Of a DNA stretch of 64,000 nucleotides, positions 19,030 to 28,045 are shown piece after piece. Source of the stretch: Rhodobacter sp. CZR27 (GTDB lineage Bacteria; Pseudomonadota; Alphaproteobacteria; Rhodobacterales; Rhodobacteraceae); NCBI RefSeq assembly GCF_002407205.1, contig NZ_CP023549.1:537001-601000 (forward strand), given 5' to 3'. The first letter of the stretch is position 1. Every line of letters starts with the position of its first letter. Both the position numbers and the translations under genes were made by a program. Below the pieces are notes generated by a model. It saw nothing but the letters and a program-made list of their open reading frames with translations, made no database searches and was not told the origin of the DNA.

Positions 19030-20154
19030 TCAGTCATAGGAGATCTCGATCTCGATCCGGCGGTTCTGCGCGCGGCCCTCCTCGGTCGCATTGTCCGCGA
19101 TCGGATCGGATTCGCCGCGGCTCACCGCCGTGATCTGGTCGGCATTGACGGCCCCGCTCTGCACCAGTTCCCGGCCCACGCTGGCCGCGCGCGCGGCCGC
19201 CAGCGCCATGTTGTCCCGGAAGGCCCCGCCGGAGATCGGGACGTCGTCGGTATGGCCGGTGATCACGATCTTGCGGCCGGGTCGATCCGTCGAAGCCGCG
19301 ATGGTCGCCATCACGGCCCGCGCCTCGCCGGAAAGCTCGTCCGAGCCCGAGGTGAAGGAGCCGCCCGCACCGACGCGCACGAGCACCTTGCCGTCGAGAT
19401 GCTCGACCTTGATCAGGCCCTGCTCGATCTCGGCCTCGAGCGCGTTCTTCAGGACCAGCGAGTCCATCTCGGCGCGCACCGCCTTGCGCAGTCCGGCGCC
19501 CTCGTCGCCGCCCGACCCGGTGCTTTCGGTTCCGGCTCCCGTGGCCTGCCCTTCCAGCGGCTTGCTGGCGCCCGGCGCGGATTCGGTGCCCGGGTCCCCC
19601 TCGACCGGGGCGAGCTCGATTCCCGCGGCCTTGGCGATGGCGCCGGCCAGCGCCTGCGCCGCCTGGGGGCCCTGCGCCTCGGGAAGCTTGATGACCACGC
19701 CGCCCGAGGCGGACTGCACCTCGATCCTGCCCTGTTCCATCGCCTTCGCAAGCGCGGCAGCCACCTGATCGGCCGCTTCCTTCCCCGGCGCGGAGGCCGT
19801 GCTGCCGGAGTCGTTCGGACCGCCCGTGTCCGATCTCTCATCGGGCTCGCCGCCGTCCGGATCGGCCGGAGGAAGCCCGATCTCGATGACCGTATCGCCG
19901 GAGGTCTCCTGAAGGACCCTCTGGAACCCGAACGTCTCGCGCATCGACCCGGCCATCTTGCTGAACGACGGCTCGTCGAACTTGGCAAAGCCCAGGATCA
20001 GCACGAAGAACGCCATGAGGTTGGTCGCGATGTCCGCAAAGGTCGCCAGCCAGGCCGGCGCCCCGACCGGGGGACATTTCGGGCACTCGTGGTCGTCGTC
20101 ATCGTCGTCCGGGACAGGCGGCTGGAAGCGGACGACCTTGGGTTTCGCGGCCAT
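19030..20154 (-). CDS. PomB/MotB-type flagellar stator protein with OmpA domain
   Basis: A 374-residue stator subunit. After a cytoplasmic tail with a run of aspartates and a CPKC pair (Cys24, Cys27) comes one membrane helix with the ion-carrying aspartate Asp41 in WLATFADIATNLMAFFVL. A long linker follows, then the C-terminal OmpA peptidoglycan-binding domain (ITGHTDDVPI, ending QNRRIEIEI). The helix and the GSMRETFG plug-like segment resemble Vibrio PomB rather than enteric MotB, suggesting sodium coupling, which is inference. It starts 4 bases after the motA-like gene, with which it must form a complex. Confidence 0.88.
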   Translation of the reverse strand: MAAKPKVVRFQPPVPDDDDDDHECPKCPPVGAPAWLATFADIATNLMAFFVLILGFAKFDEPSFSKMAGSMRETFGFQRVLQETSGDTVIEIGLPPADPDGGEPDERSDTGGPNDSGSTASAPGKEAADQVAAALAKAMEQGRIEVQSASGGVVIKLPEAQGPQAAQALAGAIAKAAGIELAPVEGDPGTESAPGASKPLEGQATGAGTESTGSGGDEGAGLRKAVRAEMDSLVLKNALEAEIEQGLIKVEHLDGKVLVRVGAGGSFTSGSDELSGEARAVMATIAASTDRPGRKIVITGHTDDVPISGGAFRDNMALAAARAASVGRELVQSGAVNADQITAVSRGESDPIADNATEEGRAQNRRIEIEISYD

Positions 20155-20158
20155 CCCG

Positions 20159-20920
20159 TCACGCCGCCTTGCGCTTCAGCTGCTGCTTGCGGTCCAGGGC
20201 GCAGATCATCTGGTCCTCGATCACGCGCGCGCTCTCGCCGCGCGCGATCCCCCGCAGCCCCTCGATGACCAGCTCGCGATAGGTCACCTCGTCCGCGGAA
20301 TAGCCTTCGAGCTTGTTCAGGATCGGGCCGAAGATCACGTTCGCGATCAGCGCGCCATAGAGCGTGGTGAGCAGCGCCACCGCCATCGCCGGGCCGATCG
20401 ACTTCGGGTCGGACATGTTGCCCAGCATCAGCACCAGACCGATGAGCGTGCCGACCATTCCCATCGCGGGGCCGATGTCCACCCAGGCCTTGATCGCGCC
20501 CTGGTAGGCCTCGTGGCGCGCCTTCATCGCCTTGATCTCGTATTTCATCTGCTTGACGAGCTTCGCCTCGTCGCCGCCGTCCACGATGATCTGCAGGCCC
20601 TTCTCGAAGAAGGGATCGGGAACGGGCTTGCCCTCGAGGGCCATCACCCCGTCCTTCTTGGCGATGTTGGAAAGCTCGACCATCCTGGAGATGACCTCGT
20701 CGGTGTCGAAGCGCGTCGGCTTGAACACCTTGGCCATGGCCCGGAAGTGACCGAAGAATACCGGAAGCGGCTTCATGGCGAGGACCACGAAGAAGGTGCC
20801 GCCGAAGACGATGATCACCGACGGGATGTCCACGAAGGGCATCACCCCGCCGGCGTAGACCATCGAGCCGATGATCATGACGATGGCACCCGCCAGACCA
20901 ACGATCGCTGCGATCTCCAT
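20159..20920 (-). CDS. PomA/MotA-type flagellar stator protein
   Basis: A 253-residue stator protein with four membrane helices. It matches PomA closely: MVYAGGVMPFVDIPSVIIVF early, then the cytoplasmic loop, then WVDIGPAMGMVGTLIGLVLM and MSDPKSIGPAMAVALLTTLY. With the adjacent PomB-type protein it should form an ion-driven torque unit. No flagellar structural genes occur in the window, so the target motor lies elsewhere. Start ATG 20920 has GAGG seven bases upstream; the long in-frame extension upstream is not coding. Confidence 0.9.
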   Translation of the reverse strand: MEIAAIVGLAGAIVMIIGSMVYAGGVMPFVDIPSVIIVFGGTFFVVLAMKPLPVFFGHFRAMAKVFKPTRFDTDEVISRMVELSNIAKKDGVMALEGKPVPDPFFEKGLQIIVDGGDEAKLVKQMKYEIKAMKARHEAYQGAIKAWVDIGPAMGMVGTLIGLVLMLGNMSDPKSIGPAMAVALLTTLYGALIANVIFGPILNKLEGYSADEVTYRELVIEGLRGIARGESARVIEDQMICALDRKQQLKRKAA

Positions 20921-21502
20921 GCGCCTACCTCGCCGTTTCACTTCCGCCCGGATATGCAAGAGCCATGCCGGGCCGCCTCGCATCGTCGGGATGCGGCCCT
21001 TGCGCGAACGGATCGCGGGTATTCGTCCGGGCAGGGGCAACCCCCGCCGGGACGCGGCCCGGCTCCGGCAGGGCCGGTTGCCACGACCTTCGGATGCCGG
21101 AGGGTGGTGCGCGCTTGCGGGCGCGGCCTGCGCGAGGGTTCGCCCTTGCGGGACATGGATTGTCCGCGATCCCGGCGGGGAAGGGGCTTCTGCCGGCCGG
21201 CGCAGGCCTTGCGGGCCGTGAGGTTCATCCTGCCTTTCGACAAGCCGCCAATGCAAAAGCCGCCGCGCAGCGTCGTGACGCGCAGGCGGGTCGGATGGCG
21301 ATGTTGCTGTGTCCCGCTGGGCCGTGCGGCCATCCTGTGATCACCCACATTGCCGGATCGGATGACGCTTCCAGTGGTCCCGTCGCTTTCGGCGCCTGCG
21401 GCTTTCGGGCACGACTGCCGGCCGCGACGCGGGAAATCCTGCTGAAGGGCAGGCGAAGGCAGGGTGCCTGCCGCGGTCGGGCGACCGCGGCAGGCGTCTT
21501 GA
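20921..21502. other. 582-base gap between actP and the stator genes
   Basis: No gene recognised. It holds the stator promoter region and, near its right end, a strong hairpin following actP. Confidence 0.4.
21466..21495 (-). terminator. Strong hairpin after actP
   Basis: A perfect 13-bp stem, GCCTGCCGCGGTC (21466-21478) with GACCGCGGCAGGC (21483-21495) and a GGGC loop, begins 8 bases after the actP stop. There is no T-tract, but position and strength make it the likely transcript end or mRNA-stabilising structure. Confidence 0.65.
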
Positions 21503-23239
21503 TCAGTGGGCCGAGGCCGCGGCGGCGCCGATGCCGGTCTCGGACCGGACCTGCTGGGCCAGGAAGCCGGCACGGTCCACGTTGCCGCGGACGCTGCGGT
21601 CGAGCACCGAGAACAGCCAGATCCCCACGAAGCCCGCGGTCATCGAGAACAGCGCAGGCGAGGTGTAGGGGAACGGAGCCGACCCCTTCTCGTAGCCCAG
21701 CGTGGCTTCCCAGACCGACGGCGACAGAACCGTCAGCACCACCGACACGATCAGGCCGATGAAGCCGCCGATGACCACGCCGCGCGTCGTGCAGCCCTTC
21801 CAGAGCACCGACAGGAACAGCACCGGGAAGTTCGCCGACGCCGCGATGGCGAAGGCCAGCGACACCATGAAGGCGATGTTCTGCTTCTCGAACACGATGC
21901 CGAGCGCCACCGCCAGCACGCCGAGTGCGAGCACCGTGTAGCGCGAGACCTTGAGTTCGGCGTCGCTGCCCGCCTTGCCCTTCTTGACGACCGTCGCATA
22001 GATGTCGTGCGACACCGCCGAGGCACCGGCCAGCGTCAGGCCCGCCACCACCGCGAGGATGGTCGCGAAGGCCACGGCCGAGATGAAGCCGAGGAACAGG
22101 TTGCCACCCACGGCATTGGCCAGATGGATCGCGGCCATGTTGTTGCCGCCGACCAGCGCGCCGGTCTCGTCGACGAAGCCCGGGTTGGTCAGCACGAAGG
22201 TGATGGCGCCGAAGCCGATGATGAAGGTCAGCAGGTAGAAGTAGCCGATCCAGGTGGTCGCCCACATCACCGACTTGCGCGCTTCCTTCGCGCTCGGCAC
22301 GGTGAAGAAGCGCATCAGGATGTGCGGAAGGCCCGCGGTGCCGAACATCAGCGCCATGCCGAACGAGATCGCCGAGATCGGGTCGGTGATGAACTTGCCC
22401 GGCCCCATGATCGACTGCCCGGCTGCCGCGGCTGCCTCTGGACTGGTATCCGGTGTCTGCGTGGCGAGCTGGGTCTTGACCTCCACCGCGGCGGCGAAGA
22501 ACCGCTCGAGGCTGAAGCCGTACTGCGCCATCACCATGACGGCCATGAAGGTCGCGCCGCCCAGCAGCAGGCAGGCCTTGATGATCTGCACCCAGGTCGT
22601 GGCCGTCATGCCGCCGAACAGCACGTAGACCATCATGAGGCCGCCGACGATGACCACGGCCATCCAGTATTCGAGGCCGAAGAGCAGCTTGATGAGCTGG
22701 CCCGCGCCGACCATCTGCGCGATCAGGTAGAAGGCCACGACGACGAGGGTCGAGACGGCGGCGAACATCCGCACCGGCGTCTGGGCGAAGCGGAAGGCCG
22801 CCACGTCCGCGAAGGTGAACTGGCCGAGGTTGCGCAGCCGCTCCGCCATGAGGAAGGTGAGGATCGGCCAGCCGACGAGGAAGCCGATGGAGTAGATCAG
22901 CCCGTCGAAGCCCGAGGCCATCACCGCCGCCGAGATCCCGAGGAACGAGGCGGCGGACATGTAGTCGCCGGCGATGGCAAGGCCGTTCTGGAAGCCGGTG
23001 ATGCCGCCGCCGCCGGTGTAGAAGTCAGCCGCCGACTTGGTCTTGGAGGCCGCCCACTTGGTGATGAAGAGCGTGGCGAGCACGAAGATCGCGAACATGC
23101 CGATGGCGGTATAGTTCGTGGCCTGCTTCTCGACGTTGCCCATGTCGGGGCCGGCGGCAAGCGCCAGCGTCGGCAGGGCGAGCAGTGCGGCCATGCCGGC
23201 TGCGGGGACGAGCCCAGGGAAGGATGCCAACCTGCTCAC
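21503..23239 (-). CDS. actP: Cation/acetate symporter ActP
   Basis: A 578-residue sodium:solute symporter. A cleavable signal peptide (ending LALA) precedes about 13 membrane helices. The family core is [20 protein letters not shown] and [14 protein letters not shown], and [17 protein letters not shown] is diagnostic of ActP. It imports acetate, possibly also propionate or glycolate. It overlaps the DUF485 gene by 4 bases (ATGA at 23236-23239), as in the yjcH-actP pair of E. coli. Confidence 0.93.
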   Translation of the reverse strand: MSRLASFPGLVPAAGMAALLALPTLALAAGPDMGNVEKQATNYTAIGMFAIFVLATLFITKWAASKTKSAADFYTGGGGITGFQNGLAIAGDYMSAASFLGISAAVMASGFDGLIYSIGFLVGWPILTFLMAERLRNLGQFTFADVAAFRFAQTPVRMFAAVSTLVVVAFYLIAQMVGAGQLIKLLFGLEYWMAVVIVGGLMMVYVLFGGMTATTWVQIIKACLLLGGATFMAVMVMAQYGFSLERFFAAAVEVKTQLATQTPDTSPEAAAAAGQSIMGPGKFITDPISAISFGMALMFGTAGLPHILMRFFTVPSAKEARKSVMWATTWIGYFYLLTFIIGFGAITFVLTNPGFVDETGALVGGNNMAAIHLANAVGGNLFLGFISAVAFATILAVVAGLTLAGASAVSHDIYATVVKKGKAGSDAELKVSRYTVLALGVLAVALGIVFEKQNIAFMVSLAFAIAASANFPVLFLSVLWKGCTTRGVVIGGFIGLIVSVVLTVLSPSVWEATLGYEKGSAPFPYTSPALFSMTAGFVGIWLFSVLDRSVRGNVDRAGFLAQQVRSETGIGAAAASAH

Positions 23240-23544
23240 CGCAGCACCGCCCGGCGGACCTGCTCGGTCAGCTCGTCGAACTCGCTGTTGGCCTTCACCA
23301 CGTAGTAGGCGGTGACGACGATGGTGAAGACGATCACCCCGAAGCCGACCGGGATGCCCCAGGTGATCACGCTGTCGCCGATGCGGGTCGCCAGCACCTG
23401 CTTGTCAAAGGCGATCAGCGAGATGAAGCCGTAGTAGACGACCATCATCGCTGCCGTCAGCCACCAGCCGAGACGCGACCTGCGCGCCTTCAGCGCCCTG
23501 TAGTTCGGATCGGCAGCGATCCGATCCACCATGTTCAATTCCAT
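23236..23544 (-). CDS. DUF485 membrane protein, partner of ActP (YjcH-like)
   Basis: A 102-residue protein with two membrane helices ([20 protein letters not shown] and [18 protein letters not shown]). DUF485 proteins precede acetate permease genes in many proteobacteria and are thought to help it, but the mechanism is unknown. The start ATG at 23544 has GAGG eight bases upstream. It is first in the two-gene acetate uptake unit. Confidence 0.9.
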   Translation of the reverse strand: MELNMVDRIAADPNYRALKARRSRLGWWLTAAMMVVYYGFISLIAFDKQVLATRIGDSVITWGIPVGFGVIVFTIVVTAYYVVKANSEFDELTEQVRRAVLR

Positions 23545-23816
23545 CTGAGATCCTCTTTTTCCACCCTAAAGTGCGCGTTTCGCTCTCGACTCGGGAAGCT
23601 GCCCGCGATGGACGAAGCCGTGCAGTCATCGTTCCCCGGGGATCTCTTGAGGTGAATGGACGGCGCTTCCCAACGATCCGCCACACGCAGTGGCGTGCCC
23701 CCGTCGGTCCCCTTGTCGCGCCTCATCCGGTTCCTCTCCCCCTGAGCAGGCCGCCGCCCCGACGTTCTGCGCGACGGATTCGGAACCTGCACTATGCACC
23801 TAAGACAGAAAGTTGC

Positions 23817-23843
23817 TTTACAGACAATGCATTTGTTTGTAAA
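23817..23843 (-). promoter_or_regulatory. A/T-rich palindrome upstream of the acetate uptake unit
   Basis: Arms TTTACAGACAA and TTGTTTGTAAA (one mismatch) flank TGCAT over 27 bases in an unusually A/T-rich island. It lies about 270 bases before the DUF485 start on the same strand. The size and symmetry fit a dimeric regulator site; the regulator is not known. Confidence 0.45.
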
Positions 23844-24071
23844 TTTCGTTGACAAGCGGCGGGGCCGACCGGCGGCAAGCACCGGCATGGCCGGGCCGGG
23901 CACCGAGAGTCACGGCTCAAGAGGGTGAGGTCCGGGTTCTCTGTCGTCAGGAGGGTCCGGTCCGGCCGGGCGCGTCGGCGCGTGCCTTCAAGGGCTTGCG
24001 GGGAGCCGGGACGGCTGCGGGCCGGGGGCGTGTCTTGCGGACGCGCGAAAGCGGGCCCGCTGAACGCAAAC

Positions 24072-24102
24072 GGCCGCAGTCCGGTTGAACCGGTCTGCGG
24101 CC
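24072..24102 (-). terminator. 31-base hairpin, possible terminator
   Basis: Two 15-base arms, beginning GGCCGCAG and ending CTGCGGCC, pair at 14 of 15 positions around a tiny loop. On the minus strand it is followed by GTTTGCGTT. It lies 177 bases beyond the end of the SpoIIAA-like gene, so it could end that transcript or a short independent RNA. Confidence 0.4.
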
Positions 24103-24278
24103 TCGCCATCGCCGGTCATGAGGCCCGCGCTGGCTTGTATACTTCCTACGACCTTCGGATCAGGGTCGCGATGCGACAAAAGGTTGTGGCCGGGTAGGGC
24201 GGCCATGCCGGGTGGCGTATCGTCCGGCGTTTCCCGCGACCCGGGACAGCTGCGCATCGCCGTCCCGGCCACGGATCG

Positions 24279-24779
24279 TCATGCCGGCGGAACCTCTCCC
24301 GCCTGCGCCCAGGCCATCGCGCGCTGCATGTCCTCGGGGCTGAAGGTTCGGGCCTCGACCGGCAGCAGCGGGTCCATGAGGTTGATCATCGCCCCAGCCC
24401 AGGCCGGCGGCCCGACCACCGCATAGCGCCGGACATGCCGCAACGATCGCATCTGGGCGATCAGCGACAGCGGATCGGCCATCGCGCCCACCGTCGCCCC
24501 GCCATAGTCGCGGAGGTCCACCAGCACGTCGACCACCTCCTCGGTGTCGAAGGCACGGTCGAGCGTTGCTGCCATGCCGTGGATGGCGCGGCGATCGATC
24601 CGCCCGGAGACGGTAAAGGCAAGGAAGTTCGCGCGTCCGGTCGGAAACGGGACGATGGAGCCGGGGGCCGACCGCGTTCCGTAATGACGGACGACGGCCG
24701 CCGCGAGGCAGGCGCCGGCCGCGGCAAGAAGCAGCGCGCCTCGGCCGGTCAACCTGAGCGATCCTGCAGCGCGGGCCAT
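24279..24779 (-). CDS. Membrane-anchored SpoIIAA-like (STAS) protein
   Basis: A 166-residue protein with an N-terminal membrane anchor (about 14-30) and a SpoIIAA-like domain of the STAS superfamily: FTVSGRIDRRAIHGM, VDVLVDLRDYGG and HVRRYAVVGPPAW are typical. These single-domain proteins have no settled function, though STAS folds often sense lipids or nucleotides or act as anti-anti-sigma factors. The phosphorylated serine of true SpoIIAA is not apparent. The start ATG at 24779 lies one base after the stop of a possible 50-codon gene. Confidence 0.75.
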   Translation of the reverse strand: MARAAGSLRLTGRGALLLAAAGACLAAAVVRHYGTRSAPGSIVPFPTGRANFLAFTVSGRIDRRAIHGMAATLDRAFDTEEVVDVLVDLRDYGGATVGAMADPLSLIAQMRSLRHVRRYAVVGPPAWAGAMINLMDPLLPVEARTFSPEDMQRAMAWAQAGEVPPA

Positions 24780-24780
24780 G

Positions 24781-24933
24781 TCAGTGCGACTCCCTGCGAG
24801 GCCCGGCGCTGATCACGGCGGTCGCCGACGCCGGGCCGATGTCCTGCATGGCCCCGCGCGGGGTGCAGCGGATGTGCGTTCGACCACTCAGGGCCGGCAG
24901 ATCGATCTGAAACCTGTTCACGCGCGAGCACAT
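24781..24933 (-). CDS. Possible small protein upstream of the SpoIIAA-like gene
   Basis: A 50-codon frame (starting MCSRVNRFQIDLPAL) with a good ribosome site (GGAGG, eight bases from ATG 24933), good third-position G/C and a stop one base before the next gene. The spacing suggests a translationally coupled leader or small protein. No family recognised. Confidence 0.4.
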   Translation of the reverse strand: MCSRVNRFQIDLPALSGRTHIRCTPRGAMQDIGPASATAVISAGPRRESH

Positions 24934-25164
24934 CCTGCCTGGCCTCCTGTCTGGTTCAGGTCTCAAACCGCGGGTGGGGGCCAATGTTCCAGGCGGGGAG
25001 GCGTGGGGGACCGACCGCTCCCCGGGCGCCGATCCCGGTATCCGGTGCCCGCACCTCCGGCTGCGGCGCTTCCGGGGCGCATCTCTCCGGAAGCGGCAGC
25101 ACGCCGGTGCAGCGGCGCGGCGCGGAGTGCGGCCGGGTTCCTGTCCAGCCCCGCGCGCCCCGCG
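24934..25164. other. Short gap, nothing recognised
   Basis: About 230 bases between the DUF2243 gene and the small upstream frame. No motif was recognised. Confidence 0.3.
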
Positions 25165-25689
25165 TCAGGGACGGCTCTCGGGACTGCGTCGCCAGAGCGC
25201 CCAGCCACCGCCCAGCATCAGAGCGCCCCAGAGAAGGAATCCCAGATCCCACCAGATCCATTGCTCCCGCGGCACGGTCTCGTTGACGTGGTGCAGCCCG
25301 AGGATGTGGTGATTCACCAGACCCTCCACCACGTTGAAGAGGCCGAAGCCCATCAGCAGTGTCGCGACGAGAGGTCGGACACCCCAGCGCACATGCGTTC
25401 TGCGCGCGGCCCGCCAGAGCAGCGCGAAGCCCCCCAGCGTGAAGAGGTAGGTGCCGAGGTGGAAGAGCCCGTCGAGCGTGGTGTTGAGTCTCAGGTTCCC
25501 GAGGCTGTCGGCCGGGTAGCCCGCGCTCGTCGCCATGTGGTGCCACTGCAGGATCTGGTGCAGCAGGATGCCGTCGAAGAAGCCGCCGAGCCCAAGGCCG
25601 AGCAGGATGCCCGCCGCCAGGGGAAAGGCTGCGGGCTGCGGCCCGCTCCGTGACCGGAGGGTCGGCGCGGGCGACGGTTTTCGGCTCAT
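25165..25689 (-). CDS. DUF2243 membrane protein
   Basis: A 174-residue protein with four membrane segments. It carries the family's GLGLGGFFDGILLHQILQWH and a conserved histidine set (LFHLGTYLFTLGG, NHHILGLHHVNE). DUF2243 proteins are predicted membrane proteins of unknown role; the many histidines suggest metal or haem binding. Start ATG 25689 has AGGAAGG ten bases upstream; the extended frame before it lacks support. Confidence 0.85.
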   Translation of the reverse strand: MSRKPSPAPTLRSRSGPQPAAFPLAAGILLGLGLGGFFDGILLHQILQWHHMATSAGYPADSLGNLRLNTTLDGLFHLGTYLFTLGGFALLWRAARRTHVRWGVRPLVATLLMGFGLFNVVEGLVNHHILGLHHVNETVPREQWIWWDLGFLLWGALMLGGGWALWRRSPESRP

Positions 25690-25907
25690 GGGTGGAAGAC
25701 CTTCCTGCTTGATCCGCTGTCCTGCCGCGGGTCCGGCGGCGGCAGGGCTGCCCGCGCCGGCCTCCGGCTCTCGCTCCACGGGCAGGCTTGGAACCTGCGG
25801 AACCGCACGGGGTTCCGGGCAATGCCGGGGCGGGGAGGCCGGATCGGCGGCTGTCCTGAACTGGCACGGTTCCTGCACCGCCTTTAGTCACGAAGAGGGG
25901 AGGCCTG

Positions 25908-26195
25908 ATGCATCTCGCCACGACGATCGCCTTCATCGGCGGCATGGCCGCCACGACGGGCGCCCTGATCATCGGGACCAATCGCCGGCCCATCCCTTCG
26001 CCGCCCGGTCTTCCGACCGTCGCCCGCCTCTGGCGGCGATGGGAGCCACCGGCATTCGAAGGCAAGGCTGTGGGCGTGGGACATGAGGGTGCTGGACTTG
26101 GGGATCTTCGCGCCGAATGGGACCCGGATGCCGTCGCGTCACCCGGCAAGGATGCAGGAAGACCCGCCCGAACGGGATCGAGCGCGCCCGACTGA
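25908..26195 (+). CDS. Possible small membrane protein
   Basis: A 95-codon frame with a GGGGAGG ribosome box five bases before the ATG and one hydrophobic segment (TIAFIGGMAATTGALIIG) at the N-terminus. The C-terminal half is low in conserved character. No family recognised; it is the only plus-strand candidate in this stretch and may be co-transcribed with the next small gene. Confidence 0.35.
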   Translation: MHLATTIAFIGGMAATTGALIIGTNRRPIPSPPGLPTVARLWRRWEPPAFEGKAVGVGHEGAGLGDLRAEWDPDAVASPGKDAGRPARTGSSAPD

Positions 26196-26229
26196 CCGTA
26201 TCGCCGTGCCCCATCCGAAAGGAGCCAAG

Positions 26230-26433
26230 ATGTCCTGCAGGTCCTGCCGTGTCATCCGGCGCAACGTGATTGGCCAGGCCCTGGGCGTCATCGCCCTCTG
26301 GGAGATGTCCGGTGCCGCGCCGCTGGTCGGGGGGGACATGGTCTGGCGGGGCCTGCTCTGTGCGGCAATGGGGATGCTGCTGCTGTCGGTGATGCTCGGG
26401 ATGCGTCAGATGCTTGCCCGCTGGCGCGGCTGA
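26230..26433 (+). CDS. Small two-helix membrane protein
   Basis: A 67-residue protein with two membrane segments (VIGQALGVIALWEM and GLLCAAMGMLLLSVMLGM), preceded by a CRSC pair at the N-terminus. AAGGAG lies six bases before ATG 26230, the best ribosome site in the neighbourhood. No family recognised. Confidence 0.6.
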   Translation: MSCRSCRVIRRNVIGQALGVIALWEMSGAAPLVGGDMVWRGLLCAAMGMLLLSVMLGMRQMLARWRG

Positions 26434-26765
26434 AGGTGCGCCGTCCTGCTATACGGCGATCCTGCGATCCTGCGGTCCTGCGATCCGGCATGACCGCAGC
26501 GGACAGGATGGGAAGCCTTTTCCCGGTGCGCCGCCTCTCGCAGGACGGAAATGCCCGATGCCGGCGGCCGCCCGCCGGGCGGATTACTGCGCTGCTGGAA
26601 ACCGGCACTGGACCCTCGCCGCCCGATCAGGTGCCGCGCCCCGTTGAAAGCGCTTTGAACTCCGGTCACCGGCGCGGCGGCTGTCGTCAGGCCCCGGCCG
26701 CCGGATGGTGACAGGGACCGGCCTACATAGCCATGCGGGGGCCGGGCGACGCCGGCCCCAACGGC
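26434..26765. other. 332-base gap with a short tandem repeat
   Basis: No gene recognised. Around 26456-26486 four near-identical 9-base units (GATCCTGCG and variants) stand in tandem. The rest is featureless. Confidence 0.5.
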
Positions 26766-27911
26766 CTAGAACACCTCGTCCACCGGCAGACCCAGCGCCA
26801 TGCGGCCGGCATATTCGGCCTGCGGCCCGGGCTGCATCGGATGGAAGCGCGCGCCCTGCAGGTCGCGGAAGCGGCGCTCCAGCCCGGCGCTGCGGAAGAA
26901 GGCCGCCCCGCCGACCGCCTCGAGCGCCAGATCCCCGACGGCCAGCGCATGACGGGCCACGAGGTTCCTGCCCATCATGACCCGGTTCACTGTCTCGGCC
27001 GAGGGCGCATTCTCCGCCACCGCCGCAAGCATGCCGCCCAGAGCGAGTTCGGCACCCATGAGCTCGGTATCCATCCGGCCGACCACCGGCGCGACCTGGG
27101 GCGCGGACTTCCGGCGCGCCAGCGCGATCGCGTCGTTGCGGGCAGTCTCGGCGATGCCTGCATAGACGGAATAGATCAGCGGCAGGGCGATCGTCGCGAT
27201 GATCTGGAAGGCGGGATGCCATGCGCCCGCCCGGCGGCGCAGCGCCACCCCAGCCTCTGGCACCACATGGCCGTCGATCATCACGTCATGCGAGCCCGAG
27301 GCGCGCATCCCGAGCGTGTGCCAGGTGTCGAGGACGCGGACCTGCGGCGATGACAGCGGCACCGCGAAATGCAGGACCTCGTCATGGGCCCCGTCGCGGC
27401 CCTTCAGGATGGCGCCGGTCATCAGCAGGTCCCCCACCGGCGCGGCAGAGCAGAAGACCTTGCGCGCGCGGATGCGGTATCCGCCCTCCACGGCCACTGC
27501 CTCTCCGCCCCCGGCGATCCAGTCCGATCCGCCGGTCGACACAAGGACCAGCCGCTCGGCGGCGACACGCTTCAGAAGGGGCTCCACCGCGGTGGCACCC
27601 TGATGGCGCCAGCGCCATGCCGGGATCGCCACCTGATGCGTGTGCATCGCCAGCGCCAGTGCGGTGGAGCCGCAGTGCCGCCCCAGCGTGCGCAGCATCA
27701 GCGCAAGCTCTGCGGGCTCCGCGCCACCGCCGCCGAGTTCGGCCGGCACTCCGGCCTCGAGCAGCCCCGCCTGCTTCAGGTCGCGGAAGTTCTCGGCCGC
27801 GAAGCCATCGGTGTCGTCAAGGGCCGCGGCTCGCGCGGCGAAGATCTCGCCGAGCGCCTCCGCCCTTGCCACGTAGCCGCGCGGTGCGCTGATCTGTTCG
27901 AATACGGTCAT
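26766..27911 (-). CDS. Acyl-CoA dehydrogenase-superfamily flavoprotein
   Basis: A 381-residue flavoprotein with the three acyl-CoA dehydrogenase domains: helical N-terminus, beta barrel with WHTLGMRASGSHD, and C-terminal helical bundle with RDLQGARFHPMQP. True dehydrogenases carry a catalytic glutamate in the last domain; I cannot place one, and the overall look (HPMQP ending, no acyl-CoA loop obvious) is nearer to the DszC-like monooxygenase branch. It is divergent from an HxlR-type regulator 134 bases away, which probably controls it in response to its substrate. Confidence 0.8.
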   Translation of the reverse strand: MTVFEQISAPRGYVARAEALGEIFAARAAALDDTDGFAAENFRDLKQAGLLEAGVPAELGGGGAEPAELALMLRTLGRHCGSTALALAMHTHQVAIPAWRWRHQGATAVEPLLKRVAAERLVLVSTGGSDWIAGGGEAVAVEGGYRIRARKVFCSAAPVGDLLMTGAILKGRDGAHDEVLHFAVPLSSPQVRVLDTWHTLGMRASGSHDVMIDGHVVPEAGVALRRRAGAWHPAFQIIATIALPLIYSVYAGIAETARNDAIALARRKSAPQVAPVVGRMDTELMGAELALGGMLAAVAENAPSAETVNRVMMGRNLVARHALAVGDLALEAVGGAAFFRSAGLERRFRDLQGARFHPMQPGPQAEYAGRMALGLPVDEVF

Positions 27912-28045
27912 CTTCGCTCCTCCCGTTCAAGATGGTGCGGACATGATCCGCAGCAGGGGAGAATCGATCCAGTCACGGAACTGTACTGGACCCGCCCGGC
28001 GTCAAGGCGCATCATTGCCGCGGCTCTTGCGTCCCGGAGGCAGCG

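Larger units (their letters stand above)
23545..24278. other. 734-base gap with two structured sites
   Basis: No gene recognised. It contains the upstream region of the DUF485-actP unit, an A/T-rich palindrome at 23817-23843 and a long hairpin at 24072-24102, described separately. Confidence 0.4.

Noticed and set aside
26456..26486. Short tandem units as a CRISPR array
   Set aside because: The units are 9 bases long without spacers.
26766..27911. A standard fatty-acid beta-oxidation dehydrogenase
   Set aside because: No catalytic glutamate could be placed and no beta-oxidation genes lie nearby.
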